Numbered from the stretch's first letter, positions 1 through 5,800 are shown. The stretch: 6,373 nucleotides of DNA from JAZGDL01 sp036477795 (GCA_036477795.1 JAZGDL010000094.1:1-6373); one strand, 5' to 3'. Numbers and translations are program-made. Notes: generated from the letters alone by a model not told the origin.

Positions 1-1
1 T

Positions 2-133
2 CCGACCCGTCCGGAGAATGTCGAGATTCCCGCCGGGCGCGGCATCGTTCTGATGCGGGCCTACATGACCGAGGTGGAGTTTACCGCGCCGGGCAATCGC
101 GTTCGAATGACCTACGTGCGTCCGACCACCTAA
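2..133 (+). CDS. Anti-sigma regulatory factor / RsbW-type serine kinase, C-terminal fragment
   Basis: The window opens inside this gene; 43 codons remain before the TAA at 131-133. The fragment contains PAGRGIVLMRAYMTEVEF followed by APGNRVRMTYVR. This matches the end of the HATPase_c_2 (RsbW/SpoIIAB-like) fold, where G-R-G-I-x-L-M-R-x-x-M-[TD]-E-V-x-F is the glycine-containing ATP-lid/G2-box region and G-N-x-V-x-M lies in the last beta strand. Known family members are cytoplasmic; they bind a sigma factor or phosphorylate an anti-anti-sigma (STAS) protein on Ser, so the likely role is in a partner-switching stress or developmental regulon. The N-box and N-terminal half lie outside the window, so kinase competence cannot be judged. 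It is convergent with the HAF-repeat gene at 434-1669. No strong intrinsic terminator follows; a 6-bp stem (143-148 with 165-170) has no T-run. The domain call is fairly secure; the exact subfamily is not. Confidence 0.75.
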   Translation, partial: PTRPENVEIPAGRGIVLMRAYMTEVEFTAPGNRVRMTYVRPTT

Positions 134-433
134 GGCTGAGCACGTCCGATCTCGGGGGCAACTCCGGACGCCCGATGAACAGGCGGCGCTCTGTGCCGTT
201 GTAGATCGGGTCACCGTGCGCCCACCAAAGACGGCGGCTGCTTGCTCCGTCGCTCGTGCCCGTCGATTCCGCTAGAGGGTGCCGCCGCCAACACCCGGCT
301 TGCTGCTTCGTGGGCGAGCGCGTTCGCGGCAGGCCGTCCGGGCGGGGACCGGCGGCTCCCCCAGGACGCAGGGACTCTTTTTGCCTAATCCCTAATCCAG
401 AATCCCTATTCGCTTCCTCCTGATGCCTCCTTC
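134..433. other. Intergenic region between two convergent genes, no gene seen
   Basis: This is a GC-rich stretch with no ORF of convincing length or composition and no tRNA-like T-loop. It contains two modest inverted repeats. CGTCCG at 143-148 pairs with CGGACG at 165-170. A bulged GCCG-t-CCGG at 333-341 faces CCGG-c-GGC at 349-356, followed about 20 bases later by a TTTTT run (378-382). The spacing is too large for a clean plus-strand terminator. The right-hand end holds the heptamer repeat listed separately. No recognisable terminator for the minus-strand gene was found. Confidence 0.6.
384..411. repeat. Degenerate heptamer tandem repeat (CCTAATC-type, four units)
   Basis: Four adjacent 7-base units are visible: CCTAATC (384-390), CCTAATC (391-397), CAGAATC (398-404) and CCTATTC (405-411). 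On the minus strand this reads as GGGATTAGGGATTAGG plus two degenerate units. It lies about 20 bases beyond the stop codon of the HAF-repeat gene. It resembles the short tandemly repeated heptamers reported from other bacteria such as cyanobacteria; no function is evident. The exact duplication of the first two units and the 7-base register are seen directly. Confidence 0.6.
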
Positions 434-1669
434 CTATCCCCAGTTACTGAGTAGAATAAGTAAGTCCGTTACGCCCACCACACAATTCCCATCCAGATCA
501 GCGGGGCAGTCGTTACAATCATCGCACGGTCCCCAGTTGGCGAGCAGGATGAGGAGATCGGATACGCCGACGATTCCGTCTCCATCCAAGTCGCCCGGCG
601 TTGGAAGAATGGGATTAAGACGGACGGCCGGACTGCCCAACTCGAAATGATGCCCTTTGCCGGTGATCTGACCCGCGTTGTTGATCGCCCAGACGAGTGA
701 GATCGCGTCGAAGTCAGGGTCATTGGTTTGGATGAGGTCGTTGATCTCCCACATCGCCCCGTCTTGCCAGAGAAAGCGGTGGAATACGGGGCCATCGCAA
801 TAGCCGATCGCTTGTCCTGCGTCGTTCAGATCGAGAACTCGCGTTTCCTCACACCCCGGTAAAACACCCAGGTCGATCCATTGGCCGTCTCGCCAGAGGA
901 ACGAGCGGACGATCACTTCGTTTTGATCATTGAACGTTCGCCCTTGGACGGCCACGTCGCCTTGGTTATTGATCGCCATGCCTTCGGCCGTGAACCCGGC
1001 GGGGATCACCCCCAGGTCGGTGACCTTGCCGTCGTCCCAGATGAAAGCGTGTGAATCGATGAAAAATGCGTCACCCATCCAGCCCGTGATCTGTCCTTGA
1101 GAATTCACATCGTTGCCGGCGTGGTTGGGACCCATCGGAAGCTCCAGGTCCAGCATCACGCCGCCTTGCCAAAGGAATGCGTGCAACGGACCCAGGGCGC
1201 TGTTGCCCCACATTCCCGTGACCTGAGCCGTTTCGTTGACCGCCCTTGCCTCGCTGAAGTTTCCCCAGGGCGGTATCCCCAGTTCGATCACTTCTTCGTC
1301 CTGCCAAAGCGCCGCGTGATACACGTTGTTCATCCGAAGCCAGCCCACAATTTGGTCGGTCGAGTTGAGATCGAGCGCTCGACCCTCATCGAAGCCGGGG
1401 GGGATATCCAACTCGACGCGGCCCGTCCCCGGTGACCAGAAAAACGGCTCGTCGTCCGTGTTGCAATCGCGTTCGCGACCGCAGATATGGCCCAGGTCAT
1501 TGATCCCCAGACCCGTCGCCGGCCGGTACCCAAACGGCCCACAGAACGGCCCGGGTATGATGTCAACCTCATACTCCGGCGGACCCCCGCCCCCGCCCCC
1601 GGAATGCGCCGCTTGCACGATCATCATTGCCGCCAGAATCGCCAAACGTGTTGTGCGTTGTCCGATCAT
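434..1669 (-). CDS. Secreted HAF-repeat protein with C-terminal dockerin-like domain
   Basis: This 411-residue protein has a Sec-type signal peptide (about residues 1-23: basic Arg, then a hydrophobic AILAAMMIVQAA core) and a run of six glycines at 24-29. Residues 52-350 form about seven degenerate repeats of 35-45 residues. Each has a [IVL]N-x-x-G-x-[IAV]-x-G half followed by a [AF]-[FL]-W-x-x-G-x-x-x-[DE]-L half; examples are NSQGQITGW then HAFIWDDGKVTDLG. This is the HAF extracellular repeat family, and seven copies would suit a beta-propeller (inference). Residues 358-411 hold two dockerin-type calcium loops, D360-x-D362-x-D364...D371 and D391-x-D393-x-N395...D402. Each is followed by a DLLILL helix and an NWG end, and a CDDCNDC linker joins them. 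In planctomycetes this tail is common on exported proteins. The substrate or partner is unknown. ATG at 1667-1669 is chosen because GGGAGGA lies 7 bases upstream and the signal peptide begins there. It is separated from the upstream peptidase gene by 557 bases. Confidence 0.85.
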   Translation of the reverse strand: MIGQRTTRLAILAAMMIVQAAHSGGGGGGPPEYEVDIIPGPFCGPFGYRPATGLGINDLGHICGRERDCNTDDEPFFWSPGTGRVELDIPPGFDEGRALDLNSTDQIVGWLRMNNVYHAALWQDEEVIELGIPPWGNFSEARAVNETAQVTGMWGNSALGPLHAFLWQGGVMLDLELPMGPNHAGNDVNSQGQITGWMGDAFFIDSHAFIWDDGKVTDLGVIPAGFTAEGMAINNQGDVAVQGRTFNDQNEVIVRSFLWRDGQWIDLGVLPGCEETRVLDLNDAGQAIGYCDGPVFHRFLWQDGAMWEINDLIQTNDPDFDAISLVWAINNAGQITGKGHHFELGSPAVRLNPILPTPGDLDGDGIVGVSDLLILLANWGPCDDCNDCPADLDGNCVVGVTDLLILLSNWG

Positions 1670-1676
1670 CGTCTGT

Positions 1677-1683
1677 TCCTCCC
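1677..1683 (-). promoter_or_regulatory. Ribosome binding site of the HAF-repeat gene
   Basis: The minus strand reads GGGAGGAACAGACG before ATG at 1669. GGGAGGA is a strong match to the anti-16S Shine-Dalgarno consensus, and 7 bases separate it from the start codon. It fixes the start. Its first G bases overlap the end of the hairpin at 1682-1700. Confidence 0.8.
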
Positions 1684-1700
1684 GCGACCACCGGTCGCGG
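1682..1700. promoter_or_regulatory. Perfect 8-bp hairpin abutting the Shine-Dalgarno sequence
   Basis: CCGCGACC (1682-1689) and GGTCGCGG (1693-1700) are exact reverse complements around a 3-base loop. In the minus-strand transcript the stem's 3' arm runs directly into GGGAGGA, sharing its first two G bases. Such a stem could limit or position 30S binding, or serve as a 5'-UTR stabilising stem or protein site. It is not a good terminator in the plus direction because only CTTTATCTCTT follows. The pairing is seen directly; the regulatory role is inferred. Confidence 0.5.
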
Positions 1701-1718
1701 CTTTATCTCTTGTCGCTT

Positions 1719-1788
1719 ATGCCCAATGCCAAGTGCCTCATGCCTTCTTCTGCCCGTTGATGCCTCGATGCCTTGATGCCCTGATCCC
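1719..1788. repeat. Degenerate ATGCC-type tandem repeat, octamer register at its end
   Basis: The unit ATGCC or a near variant recurs through this stretch at irregular spacing and settles into a strict 8-base register at the end: TTGATGCC (1757-1764), TCGATGCC (1765-1772), TTGATGCC (1773-1780), CTGATCCC (1781-1788). It lies 50-120 bases upstream of the HAF gene start, probably in its leader or promoter region. It does not encode a plausible peptide in context. No function can be assigned; it looks like a short-tandem-repeat expansion. Confidence 0.6.
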
Positions 1789-1893
1789 AACCCCAGCGGA
1801 TCATCCCACCTCGTTGTTCGGCCGGGATAACCGGGATGCCTAACAGATCAGCAACAAATCACGAACCGCGCTCAACGGGCGACTCCTTCCACC

Positions 1894-1901
1894 CTTATAT
1901 A
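1894..1901 (-). promoter_or_regulatory. Possible -10-like element upstream of the HAF-repeat gene
   Basis: The minus strand contains TATATAAG in an AT-rich island, with A-runs (AAAAA and AAAAAAA) 10-45 bases further upstream. The position, about 225 bases before the HAF start and after the preceding gene's terminator, suits a promoter. No TTGACA-like -35 is present at 16-18 bases, so it could be a weak or alternative-sigma promoter or just AT-rich sequence. Confidence 0.25.
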
Positions 1902-1955
1902 CGCCGCTTTTTGGGAAATCTTGCGCGACTTTGGTTTTTTTAGAAGGTGAGCAAG

Positions 1956-1995
1956 GGCCGCCCCGCGAGCCGCACGGTGGACGTCGCGGGCGGCC
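1956..1995. repeat. GC-rich imperfect inverted repeat, possible strong hairpin
   Basis: GGCCGCCCCGCGA (1956-1968) pairs with TCGCGGGCGGCC (1984-1995) with one bulged C and a 15-base loop. On the minus strand the stem is followed by CTTGCTCACCTTCT, which is only partly T-rich, so an intrinsic terminator call is weak. It may be a back-up terminator for the peptidase transcript or part of a structured RNA. The complementarity is seen directly; the role is not known. Confidence 0.45.
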
Positions 1996-2138
1996 TGTCC
2001 CGGGGCCCATCTTTGGGGGGCCATCGCATCGGGGCGCTTCATCGCCCTCATCCTTACGAGGCCTGGGATGAAAAAACCGTACGCGGAGGGGGTCCGTAGT
2101 AGATTGCGGCGGTTAGCGTGCGGTCCGCCTCGCGGCGC

Positions 2139-2167
2139 AAAGAACACTCCCCGTGGTCCGGGGAGTG
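2139..2167 (-). terminator. Intrinsic terminator of the S8 peptidase gene
   Basis: On the minus strand CACTCCCCG and CGGGGAGTG form a perfect 9-bp stem (2159-2167 with 2145-2153) around a 5-base loop, followed immediately by TTCTTT (2144-2139). It sits 60 bases past the TAA of the peptidase gene (2227-2229). A G/C-rich stem, short loop and T-rich tail in the right place and orientation make this the best terminator in the window, though the T-tract is short and interrupted by one C. Confidence 0.7.
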
Positions 2168-2226
2168 GTAGGCGTTTGAGATGGTGGGGCCGAGGCGCCC
2201 CGGCCTCTATGGTTGCGGTTGCGCGA

Positions 2227-5200
2227 TTACGGAATGATGACGCCTCCGTCATCACCTCCGATTTGGATGTCGATCCAGTCATGGCGAACAACGTAGGGTG
2301 CGTTCGCCGAACCGCCGAAGCCGTCGAAGACCCCGCCCAGGGAGAGCGTCCAGATTCGCAGGAGGATTCGGCCGTCGTCCTCTCGGACGAAGCGTGTGGG
2401 CCCAGGGACGGGGTAGGTCGGTATCGGGCAGCCCAGATCAGGCGGATCGGCCCCGGCCAGGTTGGCGAACGCGACGAAGGACCATCGATTGAAGTTCCAG
2501 TCGAACATCTCGTAGAACACCAATGCGGTGGCTGTGAGAGGCGGAGGACAGACGAAGTCAGCGTTGTTGGCGTGCGCCTCGTGGACGATTGTCATGCTGG
2601 CAACAGTGTCCCTATTTGCGTTTGCGGTAATCAGAAGGTCGGTGATCTGGCCGGCGGCGAGGTAAACGATTCCCAGGTCGATGTTGTCCGTCGGCCGGGT
2701 GAACTCCGACTTGATGGACAGGCGGTTGTTGTCCGAGGCTTTGATGGAGTTCGCGTTGCCAAAGATCAGCGTCCCGCGCAGGACCTCGATGTCGCCCAGG
2801 CGTGGCGATCCATCGAAGAAGTTGCCGGTCATGACGCTCAGTCCTGCGCCCCGTGCTTGCGCGAACGGTCCAATGACGTTGGGGTCACCGTCCGGGTCCA
2901 GGTCGCCGAGGCATTCCGGCGGGGGCGGGGGGGGGAAGGGAGGCGCGCCTGGCAAATTGTTCTCGTTACAGAACGGCACCAGGCACTGCGGCAACGTGGG
3001 GCCGGGGCAGGCCGTCAAGATATCGCGGATCTGGTTGGGCATCAGCGGGATGCCGTGGAACTGCTTGGCAAACCCCTGCAAGTCTGCGACGAGGCCCGCG
3101 ACCATGGGCGCCGCGCTGCTCGTGCCGCTGAAAGTGCTGGTGTAGGAGCGGTCGAAGTTGTCATTTCCCAAGAATAACCCGCCGTAGCCGAGGGTGGTGA
3201 CGGCGGTGCCCCAGGCCTGCACATGCACTTCCTCGTCTTCGGGGGCTGAGTTGGGGGACTTGTGGAAGTTGCTGAAGCCGAGCCGGCACCAGGGCGAGCC
3301 GGCAAAGCCCGCGCCCACAATGATCGCCCCGCTGTCGCCGTTGGCTTGCGGCGCCGTCCCCAGGTCGCAGCAGTCGTTGCCCGCCGAGATGCAGATGGTG
3401 ATGCCCAGATCGGAGGCCGTGCGGAACAACGTCCACATGGTGGGGGAAGTGGCCAGCGTGCCGCAGCCCCTCGGTCCGTAGGATGCCGAGAGCACGTCCC
3501 CGGGTCCGAAGATGACCAGAGCGTTGCTCCAGGCGGTGAATGCCCGTCCGCCTTGGAAGGTCACGATCGGGAAGAACCAGGGCTCGGCGTCGGGCGCGAT
3601 CCCCGTAACACCGAAGTTGTTCTCGACCGCGGCGATCTCGCCGAGCGTGGCGGTGCCGTGATTCAACCAGGAGGGGTTGAGCGTGAACAGGTCGCCGAAG
3701 GACACGTCCGGATCAAGATTCACGACACGTCTGCCGTCGCTGTCCTTGAGGTCTTCGTGGTTGAGCAGGGCACTGAACTCGATCACGCCGACCTTGATCG
3801 TCTTGCCGCGGGCTTGGTTCCGCTCGCCAACTCCCAGCTCCTCGAAGACGAATTGACCCAGGCCGTATAAGCCATCAAAAGGATCGTCGGGTGTGCCTTC
3901 CAGATCGTACCCACCACCGGCGGAAGTGCGGTAGCCTTGCAGGGAAGTGAAGTCCGGCGTGGGTCCGGTGTTGTCGCCCGGGCACAGCTCAATGGCCAAA
4001 TCGACGCAACCATCGTCCCAGGTCAGATCACAACACAGCGGATCAGCCGTGCACACCAGGTTGCAGCAGGTCCCATCCTCGCAGCCCGGCGATCCGTGCG
4101 GCTCGAAACAACCGCCGATGCTGGGGCAACCGGTCGGCTCGTCACAGCCGAATTGAGCGATCTGGGCGCAGAAGGTATCCCACACTACGTCGCAGCAATC
4201 CGGTTCGACAGCACAGACGATGTCGCAACAGGAGTCATCGCTGCATCCAGGCGTGCCGTTGGATTCGAAACAGCTTCCCGCGTTGGCGTTGCAAACGCCC
4301 TCACAGAAAAGTGACGCAAGGTCCACACAACCTTGTTCCCAACCAGCATCTGGATCGCAGCATGCAGGATCGATCTCGCAGACGGTCTCGCAACAAGCTT
4401 GGTCATCACAGAACGGTGAGCCGTTGGAGTCAAAGCAATCGCCGGCATCCGGGGAACCGCAGGAGTCGTCGCAGCGGAGGGCTGCGACTTGGGCGCAGAA
4501 GGCATCCCAGACGATGTCACAGCATTCCGGCACGAGCTCGCACACGGTCGCGCAGCATGTCGGATTGGTCAGGTTGAAGCAGCCGGGGGTGCCGTTGCCA
4601 AGTGGATCGAAGCAGCTACCGGCGAACGGATTGTCGCAGGCGGCCAGAGACGTCCCCGTGATCGTGATGCTGAACGAACCCGTGGCTCCCTCGTCACCAC
4701 CGACCTGGATCAAGTAGCAGTTGCCGGATACTACCGGGAACGTGACCTCGGAAGCCGTAAGACCGAGGCCGCAGCCGTCATCGGCGCACGTCACCAGGTC
4801 CGCCTCGTCAGCGGGGCAGGTGCAAACGTCGTAGACCGCCAACACGGAGTCGAAGTCGGTGCCGGCGCACAGGCTCACGGTCAGGTTGCCGTTGAAGGCC
4901 GCGTTATACGTGAACCAGATGTCGGCTCCGAGAGTTGCGCCGCACGCCCCGGGCGTCGGTCCATCGTCGGTAGCCCCGACATTCGTGAACGGGCCGTTGG
5001 GACCGTCGAAAACCTCAATGGAGTTTGCGCAGTCGTCATTGACCGGCGGCCCAGGATCGAGCACCCACTTCGGCTCAAACTCGACGTACTCTACGATCGG
5101 CATGGCCAGGAAGATCGGCGCTACTTCCTCTAAGGCTTCCGCCGGGCCGTCGACATAAATGATTCCCGCCAGGTCGGGCTGAGCCACGCCGCTTCGGGCG

Positions 5201-5661
5201 GCGGCTCGCAGCTGGACTTGGGCCAGTTTGTCCGCAGCGAGCTTGATCGCCGGTTCGAAGGTGAGCCCCAACCGCTCCGCCAGCTCCTCGATCGCCGTCG
5301 TATCAACGCCCGCCACCGACATCATCGTGCCGTCGTTGCGTGCACGGGCAGTGACAGAATCCATGAATTTGACGATGATCCGGCCTGAGGTTTCGGCCGT
5401 TCGAAAGACTTGCGGGCGCTTGGCTATCAACAGGCGAGGGGCAAGCTCGCCGACTTGATCCATCGTCAACGCAAGGTCGGCCCCGGGATCGTTTGTGGCG
5501 TTGGCCCGAGTGAGCTGCTTTCCTATGGTCGAGGGGGCGACTTGTTCAGTGCTCGGACCCTTGGATCGCACACCTCCGGCGGAGCGCTGGTCGTCGTCCT
5601 GGGCCAGAGCCAAGCTCGCGCAGAGCAGCAACCCAACGCAAACACCTTTTCTTACGAACAT
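2227..5661 (-). CDS. Secreted subtilisin-like (S8) peptidase with PPC-like and cysteine-rich modules
   Basis: This is a 1144-residue exported protein. Modules in order: signal peptide 1-20 ending ALA before QDDD; low-complexity segment 21-80; inhibitor-I9-like propeptide about 90-197 (GRIIVKF at its start, MPIVEYVEFEP at its end); PPC-like beta domain about 206-337 opening with NDDCANSIEV; four ten-cysteine repeats 342-560; S8 catalytic domain about 620-886; proline linker 905-915; C-terminal beta-rich region 917-1144. Catalytic landmarks are H668 in NHGTATLGEIAA, oxyanion N762 in ISAGN, and S848 in SGTSSAAPMVAG. The position of the usual catalytic Asp (V-x-V-I-D-x-G) is E628 in VGVIEFS, followed by HEDL at 635-638 in place of HPDL. 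The family hydrolyses peptide bonds; here this would occur outside the cytoplasm after propeptide removal. ATG at 5659-5661 is supported by GGAG 8 bases upstream and the signal peptide. Peptidase fold is secure; activity with Glu is not proven. Confidence 0.88.
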   Translation of the reverse strand: MFVRKGVCVGLLLCASLALAQDDDQRSAGGVRSKGPSTEQVAPSTIGKQLTRANATNDPGADLALTMDQVGELAPRLLIAKRPQVFRTAETSGRIIVKFMDSVTARARNDGTMMSVAGVDTTAIEELAERLGLTFEPAIKLAADKLAQVQLRAAARSGVAQPDLAGIIYVDGPAEALEEVAPIFLAMPIVEYVEFEPKWVLDPGPPVNDDCANSIEVFDGPNGPFTNVGATDDGPTPGACGATLGADIWFTYNAAFNGNLTVSLCAGTDFDSVLAVYDVCTCPADEADLVTCADDGCGLGLTASEVTFPVVSGNCYLIQVGGDEGATGSFSITITGTSLAACDNPFAGSCFDPLGNGTPGCFNLTNPTCCATVCELVPECCDIVWDAFCAQVAALRCDDSCGSPDAGDCFDSNGSPFCDDQACCETVCEIDPACCDPDAGWEQGCVDLASLFCEGVCNANAGSCFESNGTPGCSDDSCCDIVCAVEPDCCDVVWDTFCAQIAQFGCDEPTGCPSIGGCFEPHGSPGCEDGTCCNLVCTADPLCCDLTWDDGCVDLAIELCPGDNTGPTPDFTSLQGYRTSAGGGYDLEGTPDDPFDGLYGLGQFVFEELGVGERNQARGKTIKVGVIEFSALLNHEDLKDSDGRRVVNLDPDVSFGDLFTLNPSWLNHGTATLGEIAAVENNFGVTGIAPDAEPWFFPIVTFQGGRAFTAWSNALVIFGPGDVLSASYGPRGCGTLATSPTMWTLFRTASDLGITICISAGNDCCDLGTAPQANGDSGAIIVGAGFAGSPWCRLGFSNFHKSPNSAPEDEEVHVQAWGTAVTTLGYGGLFLGNDNFDRSYTSTFSGTSSAAPMVAGLVADLQGFAKQFHGIPLMPNQIRDILTACPGPTLPQCLVPFCNENNLPGAPPFPPPPPPECLGDLDPDGDPNVIGPFAQARGAGLSVMTGNFFDGSPRLGDIEVLRGTLIFGNANSIKASDNNRLSIKSEFTRPTDNIDLGIVYLAAGQITDLLITANANRDTVASMTIVHEAHANNADFVCPPPLTATALVFYEMFDWNFNRWSFVAFANLAGADPPDLGCPIPTYPVPGPTRFVREDDGRILLRIWTLSLGGVFDGFGGSANAPYVVRHDWIDIQIGGDDGGVIIP
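3982..4638 (-). repeat. Four tandem ten-cysteine repeats within the peptidase
   Basis: Residues 342-397, 401-453, 457-506 and 512-560 are diverged copies with ten cysteines each. The shared pattern is C-x(5-7)-C-F-[DE]...C-x(4-7)-CC-x3-C-x5-CC-D...W-x(3)-C-x7-C, with CC-x3-C, C-x5-CC and the last C-x7-C spacing identical in all four copies. Copy 2 has two extra residues before its Trp. Forty cysteines in 219 residues imply a heavily disulfide-bonded rod or adhesion/binding array; its ligand is unknown. DNA identity between copies is low enough that the duplications are old. Confidence 0.85.
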
Positions 5662-5669
5662 AATTCAGT

Positions 5670-5673
5670 CTCC
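5670..5673 (-). promoter_or_regulatory. Ribosome binding site of the S8 peptidase gene
   Basis: The minus strand reads TGGAGACTGAATT immediately before ATG. GGAG is 8 bases from the start codon, a normal spacing, and supports the start whose product begins with a clear signal peptide. Confidence 0.65.
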
Positions 5674-5701
5674 AGGATCAGGTCCGGCGGGCGCCAGCGG
5701 G

Positions 5702-5715
5702 ACCGTGAGCACGGT
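5702..5715. promoter_or_regulatory. 14-base dyad upstream of the peptidase start
   Basis: ACCGTG (5702-5707) and CACGGT (5710-5715) are exact reverse complements around AG. Located 41-54 bases upstream of the peptidase ATG, it could be a repressor/activator site or a small leader hairpin. Arms of six bases can arise by chance. Confidence 0.3.
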
Positions 5716-5773
5716 GTTCCTTTGACCGGGTTATCCCCTGCCTGAGCACAAGGACGCACCAGCCTACCCCTTC

Positions 5774-5800
5774 ATATCATAAATCTTAGGGGAACGTCAA
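5774..5800 (-). promoter_or_regulatory. Possible promoter of the S8 peptidase gene
   Basis: On the minus strand TTGACG (5800-5795) matches five of six -35 bases. It is followed by an AT-rich stretch offering TGATAT (5779-5774, spacer 15) or TATGAT (5781-5776, spacer 13). Neither spacer is ideal. The location about 115 bases before the peptidase start, in the only AT-rich island of the gap (with GATTGATTGAATAG just upstream), makes a promoter plausible. Confidence 0.35.

Larger units (their letters stand above)
1670..2226. other. 557-base intergenic region with several structural elements, no secure gene
   Basis: This gap separates two co-oriented minus-strand genes. From the right it holds the terminator of the peptidase gene (2139-2167), many short GC-rich complementary segments, the GC-rich inverted repeat at 1956-1995, an AT-rich island around 1891-1945 with a TATATAAG sequence on the minus strand, the octamer repeats and the leader hairpin. 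A 56-codon minus-strand frame (2042 to 1872, ATG preceded by AAGGA at 7-8 bases) would encode a short basic peptide. It overlaps the inverted repeat and has no recognised homology, so it is not called as a gene. Confidence 0.6.

Noticed and set aside
1682..1712. Plus-strand intrinsic terminator
   Set aside because: The stem is perfect but the following bases CTTTATCTCTT are not a proper T-tract and no plus-strand gene ends nearby.
1872..2291. 139-codon minus-strand frame across the intergenic gap
   Set aside because: The first part overlaps the peptidase gene's 3' end in another frame and runs through its terminator; only the last 56 codons have a possible ribosome site, and that part is reported only as a weak possibility.
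2068..3177. 369-codon open frame on the plus strand
   Set aside because: It lies mostly antisense to the S8 peptidase, has no recognisable domain, and its composition (Arg/Gly/Val/Asp rich) is what a GC-rich antisense frame yields; the minus-strand peptidase has clear motifs over the same bases.
3262..3870. 202-codon plus-strand frame
   Set aside because: It is entirely antisense to the S8 catalytic domain, with no family resemblance; the long frame follows from high GC content.
3982..4638. CRISPR-like or DNA-level tandem repeat
   Set aside because: The periodicity of about 165 bases comes from protein repeats encoding cysteines; the DNA copies are diverged and there are no short direct repeats with unique spacers.
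4489..5133. 214-codon plus-strand frame
   Set aside because: It is antisense to the PPC-like and first cysteine repeat modules and lacks any motif or ribosome site.
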